Below are positions 36,073-46,000 of a DNA stretch of 64,000 nucleotides, piece after piece. Positions within the stretch are counted from its first letter, which is position 1; every line of letters begins with the position of its first letter. Origin of the DNA: Terriglobus sp. TAA 43 (GTDB lineage: Bacteria > Acidobacteriota > Terriglobia > Terriglobales > Acidobacteriaceae); contig NZ_JUGR01000001.1 in assembly GCF_000800015.1 (NCBI RefSeq), positions 2,976,001-3,040,000 of the forward strand, read 5' to 3'. The notes below the pieces were generated by a model. The model did no database searches and was not told the DNA's origin. It saw nothing but the letters and a program-made list of their open reading frames with translations. The translations under genes and the position numbers were made by a program.

Positions 36073-36972
36073 ATGAACCGCCGCGATTTTCATAAGCTTT
36101 CTTTTGGCGCTGCTGCCGCAACCATGTTGCCTTCTGCCAACCTGTTTGCGGAGCCAGCCAACACCGTTGCCGCCAATGGTGGTCACAAATTCTCCGTAAT
36201 GCTGTGGACGATGGACAAGACTCTATCGTTTGAACAGAAGCTGCAGCGCGTGGCGGAAGCTGGCTATACCGGCGCGGAAGTGGGTAACGAATACGAGAAG
36301 TGGACCCCTGAAGAGTGGAAGACGGCTCTTGCTGCCAAGGAAAAGTACGGCATCACGATTGACTCGGCTGTGCCGGGGCGCAATGCGCTGTCCGATTCCT
36401 CGAAGCGTGATGCGTTGACAGAGGACATTAAGAAGGCCATTCCTGGCGCAAAGCAGTTGGGCTGCAACCAGTTCATCTACACGGCATACACGCGCGTGCC
36501 ATCGCAGACTCCGGAACAGCGCCGCGATGCGATTGTGGACACGTTGAAGTATGCCGCGGATCTATGCGCGAAGGACGATATCGAGATCGTCCTGGAGCCG
36601 ATCGATCTGCTGGAATACAAGATGGAAGCGGTGCCCAGCGTGGCAGATGCGTTTGAGATCACGCGTCTTGTCGGCAGCCCCAAGGTGAAGGTGTTGTACG
36701 ACTTCTACCATGAACAGAAACAGGCCGGAAACCTGATTGAGAAGCTGACCAAGAATGTGGATCAGGTGGGTCTGGTTCACATTGCCGATGTGCCGGGACG
36801 CCATGAGCCGGGTACTGGCGAAGTCTTCTACACGAACATTTACAAGGAACTGGCGCGGTTGAAGTATGACCGTTACATTTGCATGGAGTTCACGCCGTCC
36901 GCTGGCCATGAGTGGGTGCCGACGCTGCGCAAGGCACGCGAAGAGGCGATTGCGGCGATGAAGCAGGCGTGA
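36073..36972 (+). CDS. Hydroxypyruvate isomerase-like protein, exported paralogue (second of the pair)
   Basis: A 299-residue protein, clearly paralogous to the preceding one over nearly its whole length (e.g. HIADVPGRHEPGTGEVFY and YICMEFTP). ATG at 36073 follows GGAG. A Tat-type signal (MNRRDFHKLSFGAAAATML) makes it periplasmic whereas the first copy appears cytosolic. The 32-base gap between the genes suggests one transcript. Tandem duplication followed by acquisition or loss of the signal fits. Reaction presumably aldose-ketose isomerisation of a small hydroxy-oxo acid or sugar; unproven. A terminator follows. Confidence 0.8.
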   Translation: MNRRDFHKLSFGAAAATMLPSANLFAEPANTVAANGGHKFSVMLWTMDKTLSFEQKLQRVAEAGYTGAEVGNEYEKWTPEEWKTALAAKEKYGITIDSAVPGRNALSDSSKRDALTEDIKKAIPGAKQLGCNQFIYTAYTRVPSQTPEQRRDAIVDTLKYAADLCAKDDIEIVLEPIDLLEYKMEAVPSVADAFEITRLVGSPKVKVLYDFYHEQKQAGNLIEKLTKNVDQVGLVHIADVPGRHEPGTGEVFYTNIYKELARLKYDRYICMEFTPSAGHEWVPTLRKAREEAIAAMKQA

Positions 36973-36990
36973 TTCTTTTCCAGTGAAATG

Positions 36991-37022
36991 AGGGCACAGC
37001 TTCTGCTGTGCCCTTTGTATTT
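36991..37022 (+). terminator. Terminator of the isomerase pair
   Basis: Perfect 10-bp stem AGGGCACAGC with GCTGTGCCCT, loop TTCT, then TTTGTATTTT, 19 bases after the stop. Confidence 0.9.
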
Positions 37023-37033
37023 TCTGCGAATGC

Positions 37034-37441
37034 TTAAGCGACGTCTTCGCGAGAAGAATTGGCCGTTCCTGAAGAGGCGCTGGAAGCCTTCGTGATGGGG
37101 GTGGGGCGATCGGTCCAGGCCTTCCACGATGTATCGCCCTGCGCTACGCTGCCGCCGTGGAATTTCGCCGGATACGACATCATGGCGATGTAAATGTCTG
37201 TGAACTGACGCTTGGCGCAACGGGTGCAACGCACTGGATAGCGAAGCATCAGCACCTCAAACAAATCCACGAAACGCAGGCGCGAACGCCGAAACTGCGA
37301 ATTGCCGCAGAATGGGCAGGCCACCTCGCCCTGCTTCAGCTCTACGGTCGGGCGGTCGTTGTAGGGCTGCACCAGGTGACGGTAATTGTTGGGTTCAACC
37401 GTCGTGACTCCGATATCTTCCTGCTTTTGCGGAATTCCCAT
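37034..37441 (-). CDS. Small zinc-ribbon-like protein, unknown function
   Basis: A 135-residue protein with two CxxC pairs, CPFC (in VACPFCGNSQFRR) and CTRC (in PVRCTRCAKRQF), spaced about 26 residues apart, a zinc-ribbon-like arrangement. ATG at 37441 follows AAGGAA; an earlier TTG at 37480 lacks a ribosome-binding site. The C-terminal third is Ser/Thr-rich and low in complexity. I cannot name the family; a nucleic-acid- or protein-binding role is common for such ribbons. It is convergent with the isomerase pair terminator and divergent from the alpha-galactosidase gene. Confidence 0.65.
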   Translation of the reverse strand: MGIPQKQEDIGVTTVEPNNYRHLVQPYNDRPTVELKQGEVACPFCGNSQFRRSRLRFVDLFEVLMLRYPVRCTRCAKRQFTDIYIAMMSYPAKFHGGSVAQGDTSWKAWTDRPTPITKASSASSGTANSSREDVA

Positions 37442-37540
37442 GCGTTCCTTCACGGTAAGGGCAGTCAGGCCGATCCGCAATGAAAATACAGAAAAGCTTT
37501 CATGTGGGGGAAAGATGTGTAGCCATGTAGCATTTTCCCT

Positions 37541-39220
37541 ATGCTCAATCGACGTCGTTTTCTGCAGGCTGGATCATTGGTTGCTGTCACAGGTGGTGCT
37601 TGTGTTTCATTCGCCGCTGCCGCGAAAGTCTCTTCGCCCTTGCAACAAGTGCTGCGCCAACCGGACATGGTTCGCGCGCAAGTCAAAGATGAGAAGACGT
37701 TTGTCGATCTGCAAAAGAGCGGGAATCGTTGGACAACAGCGGGCCTTGAGCTTGAGGTAGCGGATCACGCGGAAGCGTTGGACATCACGCTGCATGCGCC
37801 GCAGATGCCGGTGCAGCGGATTCATCTGCGTTGGCAGGGAAAGATATCAGAAGAAGTAAAGGTACTGGGCGACGCGTGGGAACGTTCTTACGGCGACCTA
37901 GCGTGGCTGCCGCTGCAACCCGAGCGAGTTCTGCCGTGGTATCTGCTGGCTTCACATGCTGGAGTGACGGCCGGTGTAGGTGTGAAGACCGGGTGTTCCG
38001 CACTCGCTTTCTGGCAGGTGGACAGCGAAGGTATTTCGCTGTGGCTTGATGTGCGTAATGGCGGTAATGGTGTGGTGTTGGCCGATCGCGTAGTTGCATT
38101 GGCGTCTGTGGTTGCCCTTGCACCAACGCAGCAGAGTCCATGGCTTGCAACGAAAAGCTTATGCCGAAAGATGGCCGCAGGGGTCACGATCCCGAACCAG
38201 CGAGGCCACTATGCGCTGGATGTTATGTACGGCTCCAACGACTGGTACTACGCCTATGGCAAGAACACTGCAGAGGGAATTCTGCGCGACGCTGACCTGA
38301 TGCGAGAGATCGCGCCTGTGCATGGAGCCACGCCCTTCTGCATCATTGACGACGGCTATCAGGATGCGGCGCGCTTCCCATCGCTGCAACAGTTGGCAGA
38401 GGATATCCATCAACGCGGCGTAGCTCCCGGCATCTGGATTCGCCCGTTGCAGGCGAAGAGTGGCACACGCGAAGAATGGCTGTTGCCCGCGAAGCACTGG
38501 CGTCAGTCAACACGCGATCTTGCGTACGACCCAACCGTTCCTGAAGCGCGTGAACAGGTGCTGCATGTGGTGAAGCAGGCACGCGACTGGGGCTTCGACT
38601 TCCTGAAACACGACTTCACCACGTATGAGCTGTTGGGTGGATGGGGCAAGGATTTTGGTGCGTCACCAACACGCGAAGGATGGAGCTTCCACGATCGCAG
38701 TCGTACGAACGCGGAGATCATTCGCGAACTCTACCAGGACATTCGCAAGACCGCAGACGATGAACGCATCATCCTTGGCTGCAACACCATCGGGCATCTG
38801 TCGGTGGGCATCTTTGACGCGTCCCGCACCGGTGATGATACGAGCGGACGCGATTGGGAACGCACGCGTCGCATGGGTGTGAACACGCTCGCGTTCCGTT
38901 TGCCACAGGACCGCGTCTTCTATCGAACGGATGCCGATTGCGTGCCGTTTACGCCGGACATCCCATGGCAGCAGACAGAGGCATGGCTACATGCTGTGGC
39001 GGCCAGCGGGTCGATTCTTCTGGTGTCGCCTGATCCGCGCAGCATCGACGCGCGCGCAAAAACGGCGATACGCGAGGCCTTCGCACTGGCCGGACAGAGA
39101 CCACAAGCAGAACCCACGGACTGGACGGATTCGCGCACGCCATTTCATTGGAAGAACAATGGAACGGCAACGATGTATCCCTGGCTGGAGAAGGCAGGAG
39201 CATCGCCCTTTCAGGCGTAA
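37541..39220 (+). CDS. Exported GH36-like alpha-galactosidase (clan GH-D)
   Basis: A 559-residue enzyme with a Tat-like signal (LNRRRFLQAGSLVAVTGG). The catalytic barrel begins near residue 215. The nucleophile is Asp358 in GFDFLKHDFTTYEL (KxD motif), and the acid/base is Asp432 or Asp433 in FDASRTGDDTSG. DDGYQDAARFP and MGVNTLAFRLPQDR match other family loops. Clan GH-D members of this layout release alpha-linked galactose or N-acetylgalactosamine from plant or microbial oligosaccharides. The 321-residue signal-plus-N-domain region is shorter than in large GH36 proteins. Periplasmic action is expected. It has no immediate operon partner. Confidence 0.83.
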   Translation: MLNRRRFLQAGSLVAVTGGACVSFAAAAKVSSPLQQVLRQPDMVRAQVKDEKTFVDLQKSGNRWTTAGLELEVADHAEALDITLHAPQMPVQRIHLRWQGKISEEVKVLGDAWERSYGDLAWLPLQPERVLPWYLLASHAGVTAGVGVKTGCSALAFWQVDSEGISLWLDVRNGGNGVVLADRVVALASVVALAPTQQSPWLATKSLCRKMAAGVTIPNQRGHYALDVMYGSNDWYYAYGKNTAEGILRDADLMREIAPVHGATPFCIIDDGYQDAARFPSLQQLAEDIHQRGVAPGIWIRPLQAKSGTREEWLLPAKHWRQSTRDLAYDPTVPEAREQVLHVVKQARDWGFDFLKHDFTTYELLGGWGKDFGASPTREGWSFHDRSRTNAEIIRELYQDIRKTADDERIILGCNTIGHLSVGIFDASRTGDDTSGRDWERTRRMGVNTLAFRLPQDRVFYRTDADCVPFTPDIPWQQTEAWLHAVAASGSILLVSPDPRSIDARAKTAIREAFALAGQRPQAEPTDWTDSRTPFHWKNNGTATMYPWLEKAGASPFQA

Positions 39221-39238
39221 TGGCTTTGCGGAGATACG

Positions 39239-41728
39239 CTATTCAGCGTTTGCCTCTGCGGCGCGTCGCTCGCCGGAGAGGCGCGCTTTGGGCGAGTCCT
39301 GGAATGGGGTTGCCAAGGCATCGCGGCGCGCCTTCTCCACTAACGCTTCAGGTGACAGTGGCCTGCTGAGATAGAAGCCCTGGAAGAGATCACAACCCAG
39401 TTCTCGCAGAATGCGGACGTGGTCCGCATTTTCCACGCCTTCTGCCACAATCTCAAGATTCAGATGGCGTGACATGTGCACGATAGCGCGAACAATGCCG
39501 ACAGCGGGCGCGTTATCGTGCAGTTTCAACACGAACGAACGATCGATCTTCACTGCGGAGATGGGAAGTTCGCTGAGTCGCGCCAGTGACGAATAGCCAG
39601 TGCCGAAGTCGTCGATCGAGAACAGGACGCCTGCTTCCGCCAGTCGCTTCATGCTGTGGATCATGCTGCTGAAGTCGTTCATCAGTGTGGTTTCCGTTAA
39701 CTCCAGGTGCAGCATCTGGGGCGGCAACTTGTGCCGTTGCAGCGTCTGCAACACCTTCTCTGCAAAGCTCGGCTGCACAAGCTGGCGCGCCGAAACATTG
39801 ACAGCCAGTTGGAAGGACGGAAGCCCCATGGTTCGCCATTCCGCCATCTGACGGCAGGATTCGTTCAGCACCCAATGGCCCAACGGCAGGATCAGACCAC
39901 TCTCTTCGGCCACGGGAATGAATACGGCGGGTCCGGTCTTGCGAAGGAACTCGTCTACGCCCCGTATCAGCGCTTCCACACGCGACAGGTGCCCAATGTT
40001 GTTGTAGATGGGCTGGTAATAGACCTCGAGCTGATTGGTTGAGAGCGCGTTCCGCAGCGCGACTTCAACCTCCGTGGCGGAGTGGGACTCCACCTCGTTT
40101 TGTTCATTTGCCATCACGGCGCATCCGCCGCCCATGCGCTTCGCTTTATAGAGCGCACTGTCAGATCGCTTACGGATGGTGTCCAGTTCCAGGCCATCGT
40201 CGGGATACAGTGCGATGCCAATGCTCATGGAGACGGCGATCTCATTGTCGCTGAGCTTCAGTGGCTGCGTGAGCGAACTCAGCAATGCATTTGCGGCTCC
40301 CGTAGCACCCCGAGCTGAGGGCAGGCCACCGATCATTACGGTGAATTCTTCGCCGCCGGTACGGGCCAGTGTGTCCGCGTCACGCACGCGTGATTGCAGG
40401 CGGCTGGCGATTTCTTTTAGGCATTCATCGCCAACCAGATGGCCATAGGTGTCGTTGATCTGCTTGAAGCGATCGATGTCCAGAGTGAGCAGCGCCACCT
40501 TATTGCCGTCGCGTGCGGAACGGGCAATCGCCTGTTGTGCGCGGTCCTCCAGCAACATACGGTTCGCAAGACCTGTGAGCGGATCGTGTTGCGCGCGATA
40601 CACCAGTTCGCGATTGGTGCGCTCCTGCTCGGTGATGTCCATGGCCATGATGAAGCGTGCTTTGCGCCCCTGGAACACAACATCATGTCCGGAAATGTCC
40701 ACATCAAAGATGGTTCCGTCCCTGCGCTGGTGACGCCAGTATTGCCGTGCGTCCGGAAGAGGGACGGCCTCCGCGTCGCGAAGGCGGGTACGCTCATCCT
40801 CAGGCATGATGTCGTACAGAGTCTTGTCCAGGAATTCTTCCCGCGGATAGCCGTACACCTGCACGGCGGCATCGTTCACAGAAAGGAATTTCGCGCTCTC
40901 GGGATCGTAAATCCACATGGGCTGCGGATTGCTCTCATAGAGAAGGCGATACTCTTCGCTGAGGATCCTGATCTTGGAAGTGTCGAGTTCCAGCACCAGC
41001 AGGATCATCCCGATCCCAGCAATGTATTTGGGAAGGTTCCAGATCTGACTCAGCGAATGCACCCACTCCGGATGTATATCGATGAACTCGTAGACCACAT
41101 ACATCGTGGCCCATCCCAGGAAGCCCAGCGCGCAGATCCACGCACCAATATGTTTGCCAAGAGGGCCAGCCAGCAGAAGGATGACACAGGCGAGAAATAT
41201 CTGGATGAGGATGGCGGCGAGAATGGCACTGATATTACCCGCGGCCAGCAACACAGTCTTCACGGCGATGGAGACGACGCAGAGCAGAAGAATCCACGGT
41301 AGTGCGGGCGATTTCCTGCCGAGAACACACCACGCGACATAGATTCCAATCGCTTCGCCAGCAAGGATGCAGGCGAATATGTAACCGGGTTGCTGAAACC
41401 CATAGGTCGTTCCCACGGCGACGATTGCCGCGGGCAGCGTAACCATGGCAAGTTTCAAAGTAAGAGAACGGGGAGAGAGACCGTCCGCGGCAAAAGAGAA
41501 AACAAACAGTAGGCCGCCAACAAACAGAAGTACAAGGCGAAGGGATTCTAGAGACGGGCTGACAATCAGCCCATGACTCTGTGGCAACCAGACGAGGAAA
41601 CTGGCTAGAATGCAAATCCAGCCAGCGAGCCATAACCTGAAACGTCTCTGCGGTCGACTGGCCTGAAGTACGCCAAAGAAGATGACGAGGACGGGCAGCA
41701 GCAGCAGATCAAAAAGATTGCCTCGCAC
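39239..41728 (-). CDS. Membrane-bound PAS-GGDEF-EAL protein (cyclic-di-GMP turnover)
   Basis: An 829-residue bifunctional signalling protein. GTG at 41728 follows GAGGGG by about ten bases. Residues 5-245 carry seven or eight hydrophobic helices. A PAS domain (about 260-370) precedes the GGDEF domain with GGEEF at 458-462, and an EAL domain begins at VEALIRG (585-587) and contains DDFGTGYSS. Both catalytic motifs look intact, so cyclic-di-GMP synthesis and hydrolysis are both possible, with the membrane region sensing an unknown signal. It is monocistronic. Confidence 0.92.
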   Translation of the reverse strand: MRGNLFDLLLLPVLVIFFGVLQASRPQRRFRLWLAGWICILASFLVWLPQSHGLIVSPSLESLRLVLLFVGGLLFVFSFAADGLSPRSLTLKLAMVTLPAAIVAVGTTYGFQQPGYIFACILAGEAIGIYVAWCVLGRKSPALPWILLLCVVSIAVKTVLLAAGNISAILAAILIQIFLACVILLLAGPLGKHIGAWICALGFLGWATMYVVYEFIDIHPEWVHSLSQIWNLPKYIAGIGMILLVLELDTSKIRILSEEYRLLYESNPQPMWIYDPESAKFLSVNDAAVQVYGYPREEFLDKTLYDIMPEDERTRLRDAEAVPLPDARQYWRHQRRDGTIFDVDISGHDVVFQGRKARFIMAMDITEQERTNRELVYRAQHDPLTGLANRMLLEDRAQQAIARSARDGNKVALLTLDIDRFKQINDTYGHLVGDECLKEIASRLQSRVRDADTLARTGGEEFTVMIGGLPSARGATGAANALLSSLTQPLKLSDNEIAVSMSIGIALYPDDGLELDTIRKRSDSALYKAKRMGGGCAVMANEQNEVESHSATEVEVALRNALSTNQLEVYYQPIYNNIGHLSRVEALIRGVDEFLRKTGPAVFIPVAEESGLILPLGHWVLNESCRQMAEWRTMGLPSFQLAVNVSARQLVQPSFAEKVLQTLQRHKLPPQMLHLELTETTLMNDFSSMIHSMKRLAEAGVLFSIDDFGTGYSSLARLSELPISAVKIDRSFVLKLHDNAPAVGIVRAIVHMSRHLNLEIVAEGVENADHVRILRELGCDLFQGFYLSRPLSPEALVEKARRDALATPFQDSPKARLSGERRAAEANAE

Positions 41729-41913
41729 TTGCTACATCCCCTCTCTCACGTTTGCGTGAGAAGACTGTTCATCCTTTGTACAGTGTTCGGAAACCATGTC
41801 GTGGGGTAGCGTCTCGTAACCAACCTAAAATACGTGCACCCCTGAGCGTAAGTTCCAGATTCAATGCATTCCCATCCCCCATAGGGGGTATCGGTCGCGG
41901 CTGTCGTCTTCTT

Positions 41914-42903
41914 TCAGCGCAATCGCTGAGATGCCTCTTTCGCAAAATAGGTGACTATGAAGTCCGCCCCGGCCCTGCGAATGGCAAGCAGACTCTCCAT
42001 CATGGCGCGGTCCCTATCGAGCCAGCCACGCTCAAATGCAGCGTGCAACATACTGTATTCGCCGCTGACCTGATATGCACCCAGCGGCAGGTCAAAGCGT
42101 TCGCGCGTGGCCCGGATTATGTCCAGGTAAGGGCCTGCGGGCTTCGCCAGCAGCATGTCCGCACCTTCCGCCACATCGAGTTCAATTTCACGCATCGCTT
42201 CGCGCACATTGCCGCCTGCCATCTGGTAACCACGGCGGTCGCCCATCTGCGGTGTGGAATCGGCGGCTTCGCGGAATGGACCGTAAAACGCTGAGGCAAA
42301 TTTTGCGGCGTAGCTCATGATCGGCGTTTCCGCTAATCCGGCTTCATCCAGCGCATCGCGGATGGCACCCACACGGCCGTCCATCATGTCGCTGGGGGCA
42401 ATGATGTCTGCACCCGCACGCGCCTGCGAGACCGCCGTCTTCGCCAGCAGCGGCAGCGTGGCATCGTTATCCACGGTGCAATCACTGCCTTCGCCGGTCA
42501 ATGGACCACAGTGGCCGTGGCTGGTGTATTCACACAGGCAGGTGTCGGCGATCATCACCAGCGACCGCAACGAGGAGTCAGCCTTCAGGGCACGCAGCGC
42601 GCGCTGCACAATGCCGTCATCCGCATAAGCTCCGCTGCCTTCAGTGTCCTTGCTCTCGGGAAGGCCAAACAGGAGTAAACCGCCAATGCCAAGGCTGGCG
42701 CATTCAGCAGCTTCTTTCAGTGCTTCGTCGACGGATAGGTTGAAGACACCCGGCATGCTGCTGATCGGCTTTCGAACACCTTCACCCGGACAGATAAACA
42801 ATGGGTAGATGAACTGTGAAGGCTGCAGGAAGGTCTCACGCGTCAACGAACGCATCGCTTCGGTGCGGCGTAGGCGTCGCATGCGGGTCACGGGAAACTG
42901 CAT
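41914..42903 (-). CDS. hemB: Porphobilinogen synthase (delta-aminolevulinate dehydratase)
   Basis: A 329-residue HemB, condensing two 5-aminolevulinate molecules to porphobilinogen in haem, sirohaem and B12 synthesis. The zinc site is [14 protein letters not shown] (C122, C124, C132), the active-site lysines are K201 ([14 protein letters not shown]) and K254 (LLAKPAG), and the [11 protein letters not shown] motif is present. The ATG at 42903 lacks a Shine-Dalgarno but is preceded by a -10-like TACAAT, so translation may be leaderless. A longer reading from GTG 42963 would add 20 residues and is rejected. Haem demand fits the cytochromes and peroxidases encoded nearby. Confidence 0.93.
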   Translation of the reverse strand: MQFPVTRMRRLRRTEAMRSLTRETFLQPSQFIYPLFICPGEGVRKPISSMPGVFNLSVDEALKEAAECASLGIGGLLLFGLPESKDTEGSGAYADDGIVQRALRALKADSSLRSLVMIADTCLCEYTSHGHCGPLTGEGSDCTVDNDATLPLLAKTAVSQARAGADIIAPSDMMDGRVGAIRDALDEAGLAETPIMSYAAKFASAFYGPFREAADSTPQMGDRRGYQMAGGNVREAMREIELDVAEGADMLLAKPAGPYLDIIRATRERFDLPLGAYQVSGEYSMLHAAFERGWLDRDRAMMESLLAIRRAGADFIVTYFAKEASQRLR

Positions 42904-42908
42904 TTTGA

Positions 42909-42928
42909 TATTGTACGTTTTCGTACAA
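42909..42928 (-). promoter_or_regulatory. hemB promoter with inverted-repeat operator
   Basis: On the minus strand TACAAT lies 6 bases before the hemB ATG, exactly where the -10 element of a leaderless transcript would fall; no ribosome-binding site exists. Overlapping it is a perfect 7-bp inverted repeat, TTGTACG and CGTACAA, spaced by four bases (42911-42928), of the size bound by TetR-family dimers. A repressor bound here would block the -10. No regulator gene lies nearby. Promoter and operator are inferred from motif only; a -35 box is not evident. Confidence 0.45.
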
Positions 42929-42999
42929 ACGCTACAGAAAACGAAGGACTTCAGCCAGTCCACAGTTTGTCTACATTTCTTTCGGCGCTAAACGGCAAA

Positions 43000-43028
43000 G
43001 AAATCGGGCCCCGCCGAAGCGGAGCCCG
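43000..43028 (-). terminator. Terminator of the second receptor gene
   Basis: A 10-bp stem with one wobble (CGGGCCCCGC with GCGGAGCCCG, 43005-43014 and 43019-43028); read on the minus strand it ends in ATTTCTTTGCC. It lies 25 bases past the receptor stop. Confidence 0.75.
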
Positions 43029-43052
43029 AAAGTGTTGCTTGTTTAGGTTGAG

Positions 43053-46000
43053 TTAGAACGCGAGACGCAGGCTGAACTGGAACTGACGATCCATGCTGTA
43101 CGTCTGTCCCTTGGTCTTGCTCTGGCCGAACGTAGCGGAGGTGTAACCGGTGTCCGGGTTGTCCGCAGTCGGATGGTTTGCAAGGTTGAACGCTTCGGCG
43201 CGGAACGTGAGCTGTGTTGCCTCGTGTCCCGGGACGAGAGTCCAGCTCTTGTTCAGAGCTGCGTTGTAGCTCTGGAAGCCAGGTCCGCTGATTACGTTAC
43301 GTGCGCCACGGGGCTGGAACTTACCAGCGTAGGTGGAGTTAAGTACCGTATCCGACGTGACGTAGGCCGTGGTGTCGAACCAGGTCTTCGTCGTGCCCTG
43401 TCCAGCGAAGGACTTGCTGCTTGTCGTGGCGTGGGGCATGATCACGTACTGGCTACCTGATCCCGAACCCACACCGGCGAAGTCAGTGCCGGTGGTTACA
43501 CCGAGTCCAGCGCCCGTCTGTGCCTGCAGCGTACCCGAGATCTGCCAGTGACCCAGCACAGCGCGGTTGATGAAGTAGGACGAGTGGTTGAACTGGTCGA
43601 TATTGTACACCACGTTGGCAATGAACACGTGACGGCGATCGAAGTCCGAACGACCGTACATGAGGTTCTTGTCAAACGTGTTGGGCAGCTTGGTGCCGTT
43701 GCTGGAACCAAAGTCAAGCGACTTGGACCAGGTGTAGGCGATACCGAACAGCAGACCGTTGGTCAGGCGGCGACGGAGGTTAACCTGCAGCGAGTTGTAG
43801 TTCGATGCACCACCGTTGGTTGCCTGGTTGATCGCGTTGTAACCCTGGTAGGGGCGCAACGAATCGGTGTTCTTCTTGGTCGTGGTGCTGCCGGGCAGAA
43901 GGCTCGAGGCCAGGAAGAGTGTTCCGGGCTGAAGCTGGTTGATATTCAGCAGTTCTTCCAGGTGAATACCCTTACGTCCACCGTACGAGAGCGTAAGAAC
44001 GCCAAGCTGCTTCAGCTCCTGCTCGATGGTGAAGTTCCAGTTGTAAGCTTCGGGGCTTGGATAGTTGAATGCCTGCGAAGAATACAGCTGTGGGTACTGG
44101 TTGGAGGTACCAGCGCCGCCCGGGTTGTCTGCAACGCCCAATGAGACGGCTGCTGCAGGCTGGAACGGTGCGTTACCACCGGTAAACACGTTATCCGTGA
44201 TACCGAGGCGCTGCACGTAACGTCCACCGCCGGCGCGGATTACCGTGCCAGGCTTTACCTGGTAGGTGATACCGAAACGCGGCTGGAAGTTCGTCTTGAT
44301 GGTAGGCGAGTACTGACGGTCGTACCCGCGGAACAGGAAGGAATACCCATTCGCCAGGATGTCCGCATTGACGTGGCCAGCTGCGATCGACGGGAAGCCG
44401 CTGCCGGGGATCACAACACCGTTGTAGATCTGCTGCTGCGTGCCGGTAACGAAGCCCGTGGTCTGGCTTACAGTCGCTGCGTTTGCAGGGTTGTAATCCT
44501 TCGGGCTGAATACGGACTGGTTGCCCCACTTCGCGTAGTACGGGTTGTAGAAGCTGTAATGGATACCGGCTTCTACGACCAGCTTCGGCGTCACGTGCCA
44601 GCTGTCCTGCGCGAAGGCGTCATATGCCCAGGCGCGGTACAGCGTGTACGAACGCTGACCGATTTCAGCATAGGTATCGAACAGACCCAATGCTGCATTC
44701 GAGAAGCCGATTCCTGTGGTGGTTCCACCTGTACGGGAATCCGTGAAGTTGAAGCGACCATTCTGGTTATTCGTGGAACCAGGCGTGTTGGAAACGGTGA
44801 TCTGGTCCTTGTTGTTTTCGCCAGCGTACTCGGCGGAAGCGCCGAACTTAGCGGTGTGGTTACCCCATACCTTGGTCAGGTTGTCGCCAACGGTGAACAC
44901 CGTGCCGCCAGACTTCGACGGATAGGGTGTGCCGTCCAGCAGGGTCGTGTTCGGGATGGAGATGGTCGGGTACTTCAGCGGCAGATCCTTGGTCGCAGCG
45001 CCAAACAGGTACGGATAGTTGATGCCGTACTTGGTACGGTCATACAGACCGCTGGAGGTATCAACGCCGATGGTGACGTGATCGGAAGCAACAGAGACGA
45101 TTGCTTCGTTCACGGTCGAGGGGTTGATGTTCCAGGAGTAGTGCAGCACAGCAACCTGGTTCGGACGGTTCCACTTCTGCGGCAGCTTGTTGTAACCACC
45201 GTTATGCGGAGAGGTCTGCTTGAAGGCGTAGTTCAGGATCGTCAAGCGGATGCGGTGAGCATCGGACGGAACGTAATCCACCACAAGGGTGTCCTTGCGC
45301 TGGTCCTGAATGTTAGGCGCCGAATCCACCCAGTTGTAAGTCGCGGCCGTTGCGTTGGGCAGCGGGAAGGCATTCATCAACGCAATGCCGTTCGGGCTTA
45401 GAGGGTCGGTGATGATGTTGTTCGCATAGGGAACCTTGGTCTGTCCCGCTGCATACGGATGATAGATCTGCTGCGATCCGCTGTAAAAGATGTTGTTCTG
45501 GTTCTGGGTCAGCAGTTCGCTGAAGTTACCGGTGCGCATCAGAGCGGTCGGAACCTTGTTGAACACTGTTTCCGCAACAACATACTTCACGTATTCCTGG
45601 CCGAACAGGAAGAACAGCTTTTCCTTGTTCTTGTTCCAGTGACCCGGAATGTAAACCGGTCCGTTCAGGTTGAAGCCGTACTGGTTGTAACGGAACGCCT
45701 GCGGATGCTGCTGAATCGCCAACGAGTTCGAAGGGAGCTTACGCTGCCAGGTGTTCGCGTTGAAGAAGTTGTTACGGAGATACTCGTATGCTGTGCCGTG
45801 GAAGCTGGACGTACCGCTCTTGGGAACGATGCGGACCTGGCCACCGTCTGAACGGCCATACTCAGCCGGATAAGCACTGGACAAAATCTGTACCTGTGCC
45901 GTTCCGTCCACGTCGGCAGTACCGACCGATGTACCGTTGGAACGGGTACGAACCATGGGTGCGCCGTCAAGCGTAATCAGTGCGCCCTGGTTACGACCGC

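Noticed and set aside
44373-45401. 342-codon plus-strand frame over the second receptor gene
   Set aside because: Antisense to the receptor, whose domains are clear.
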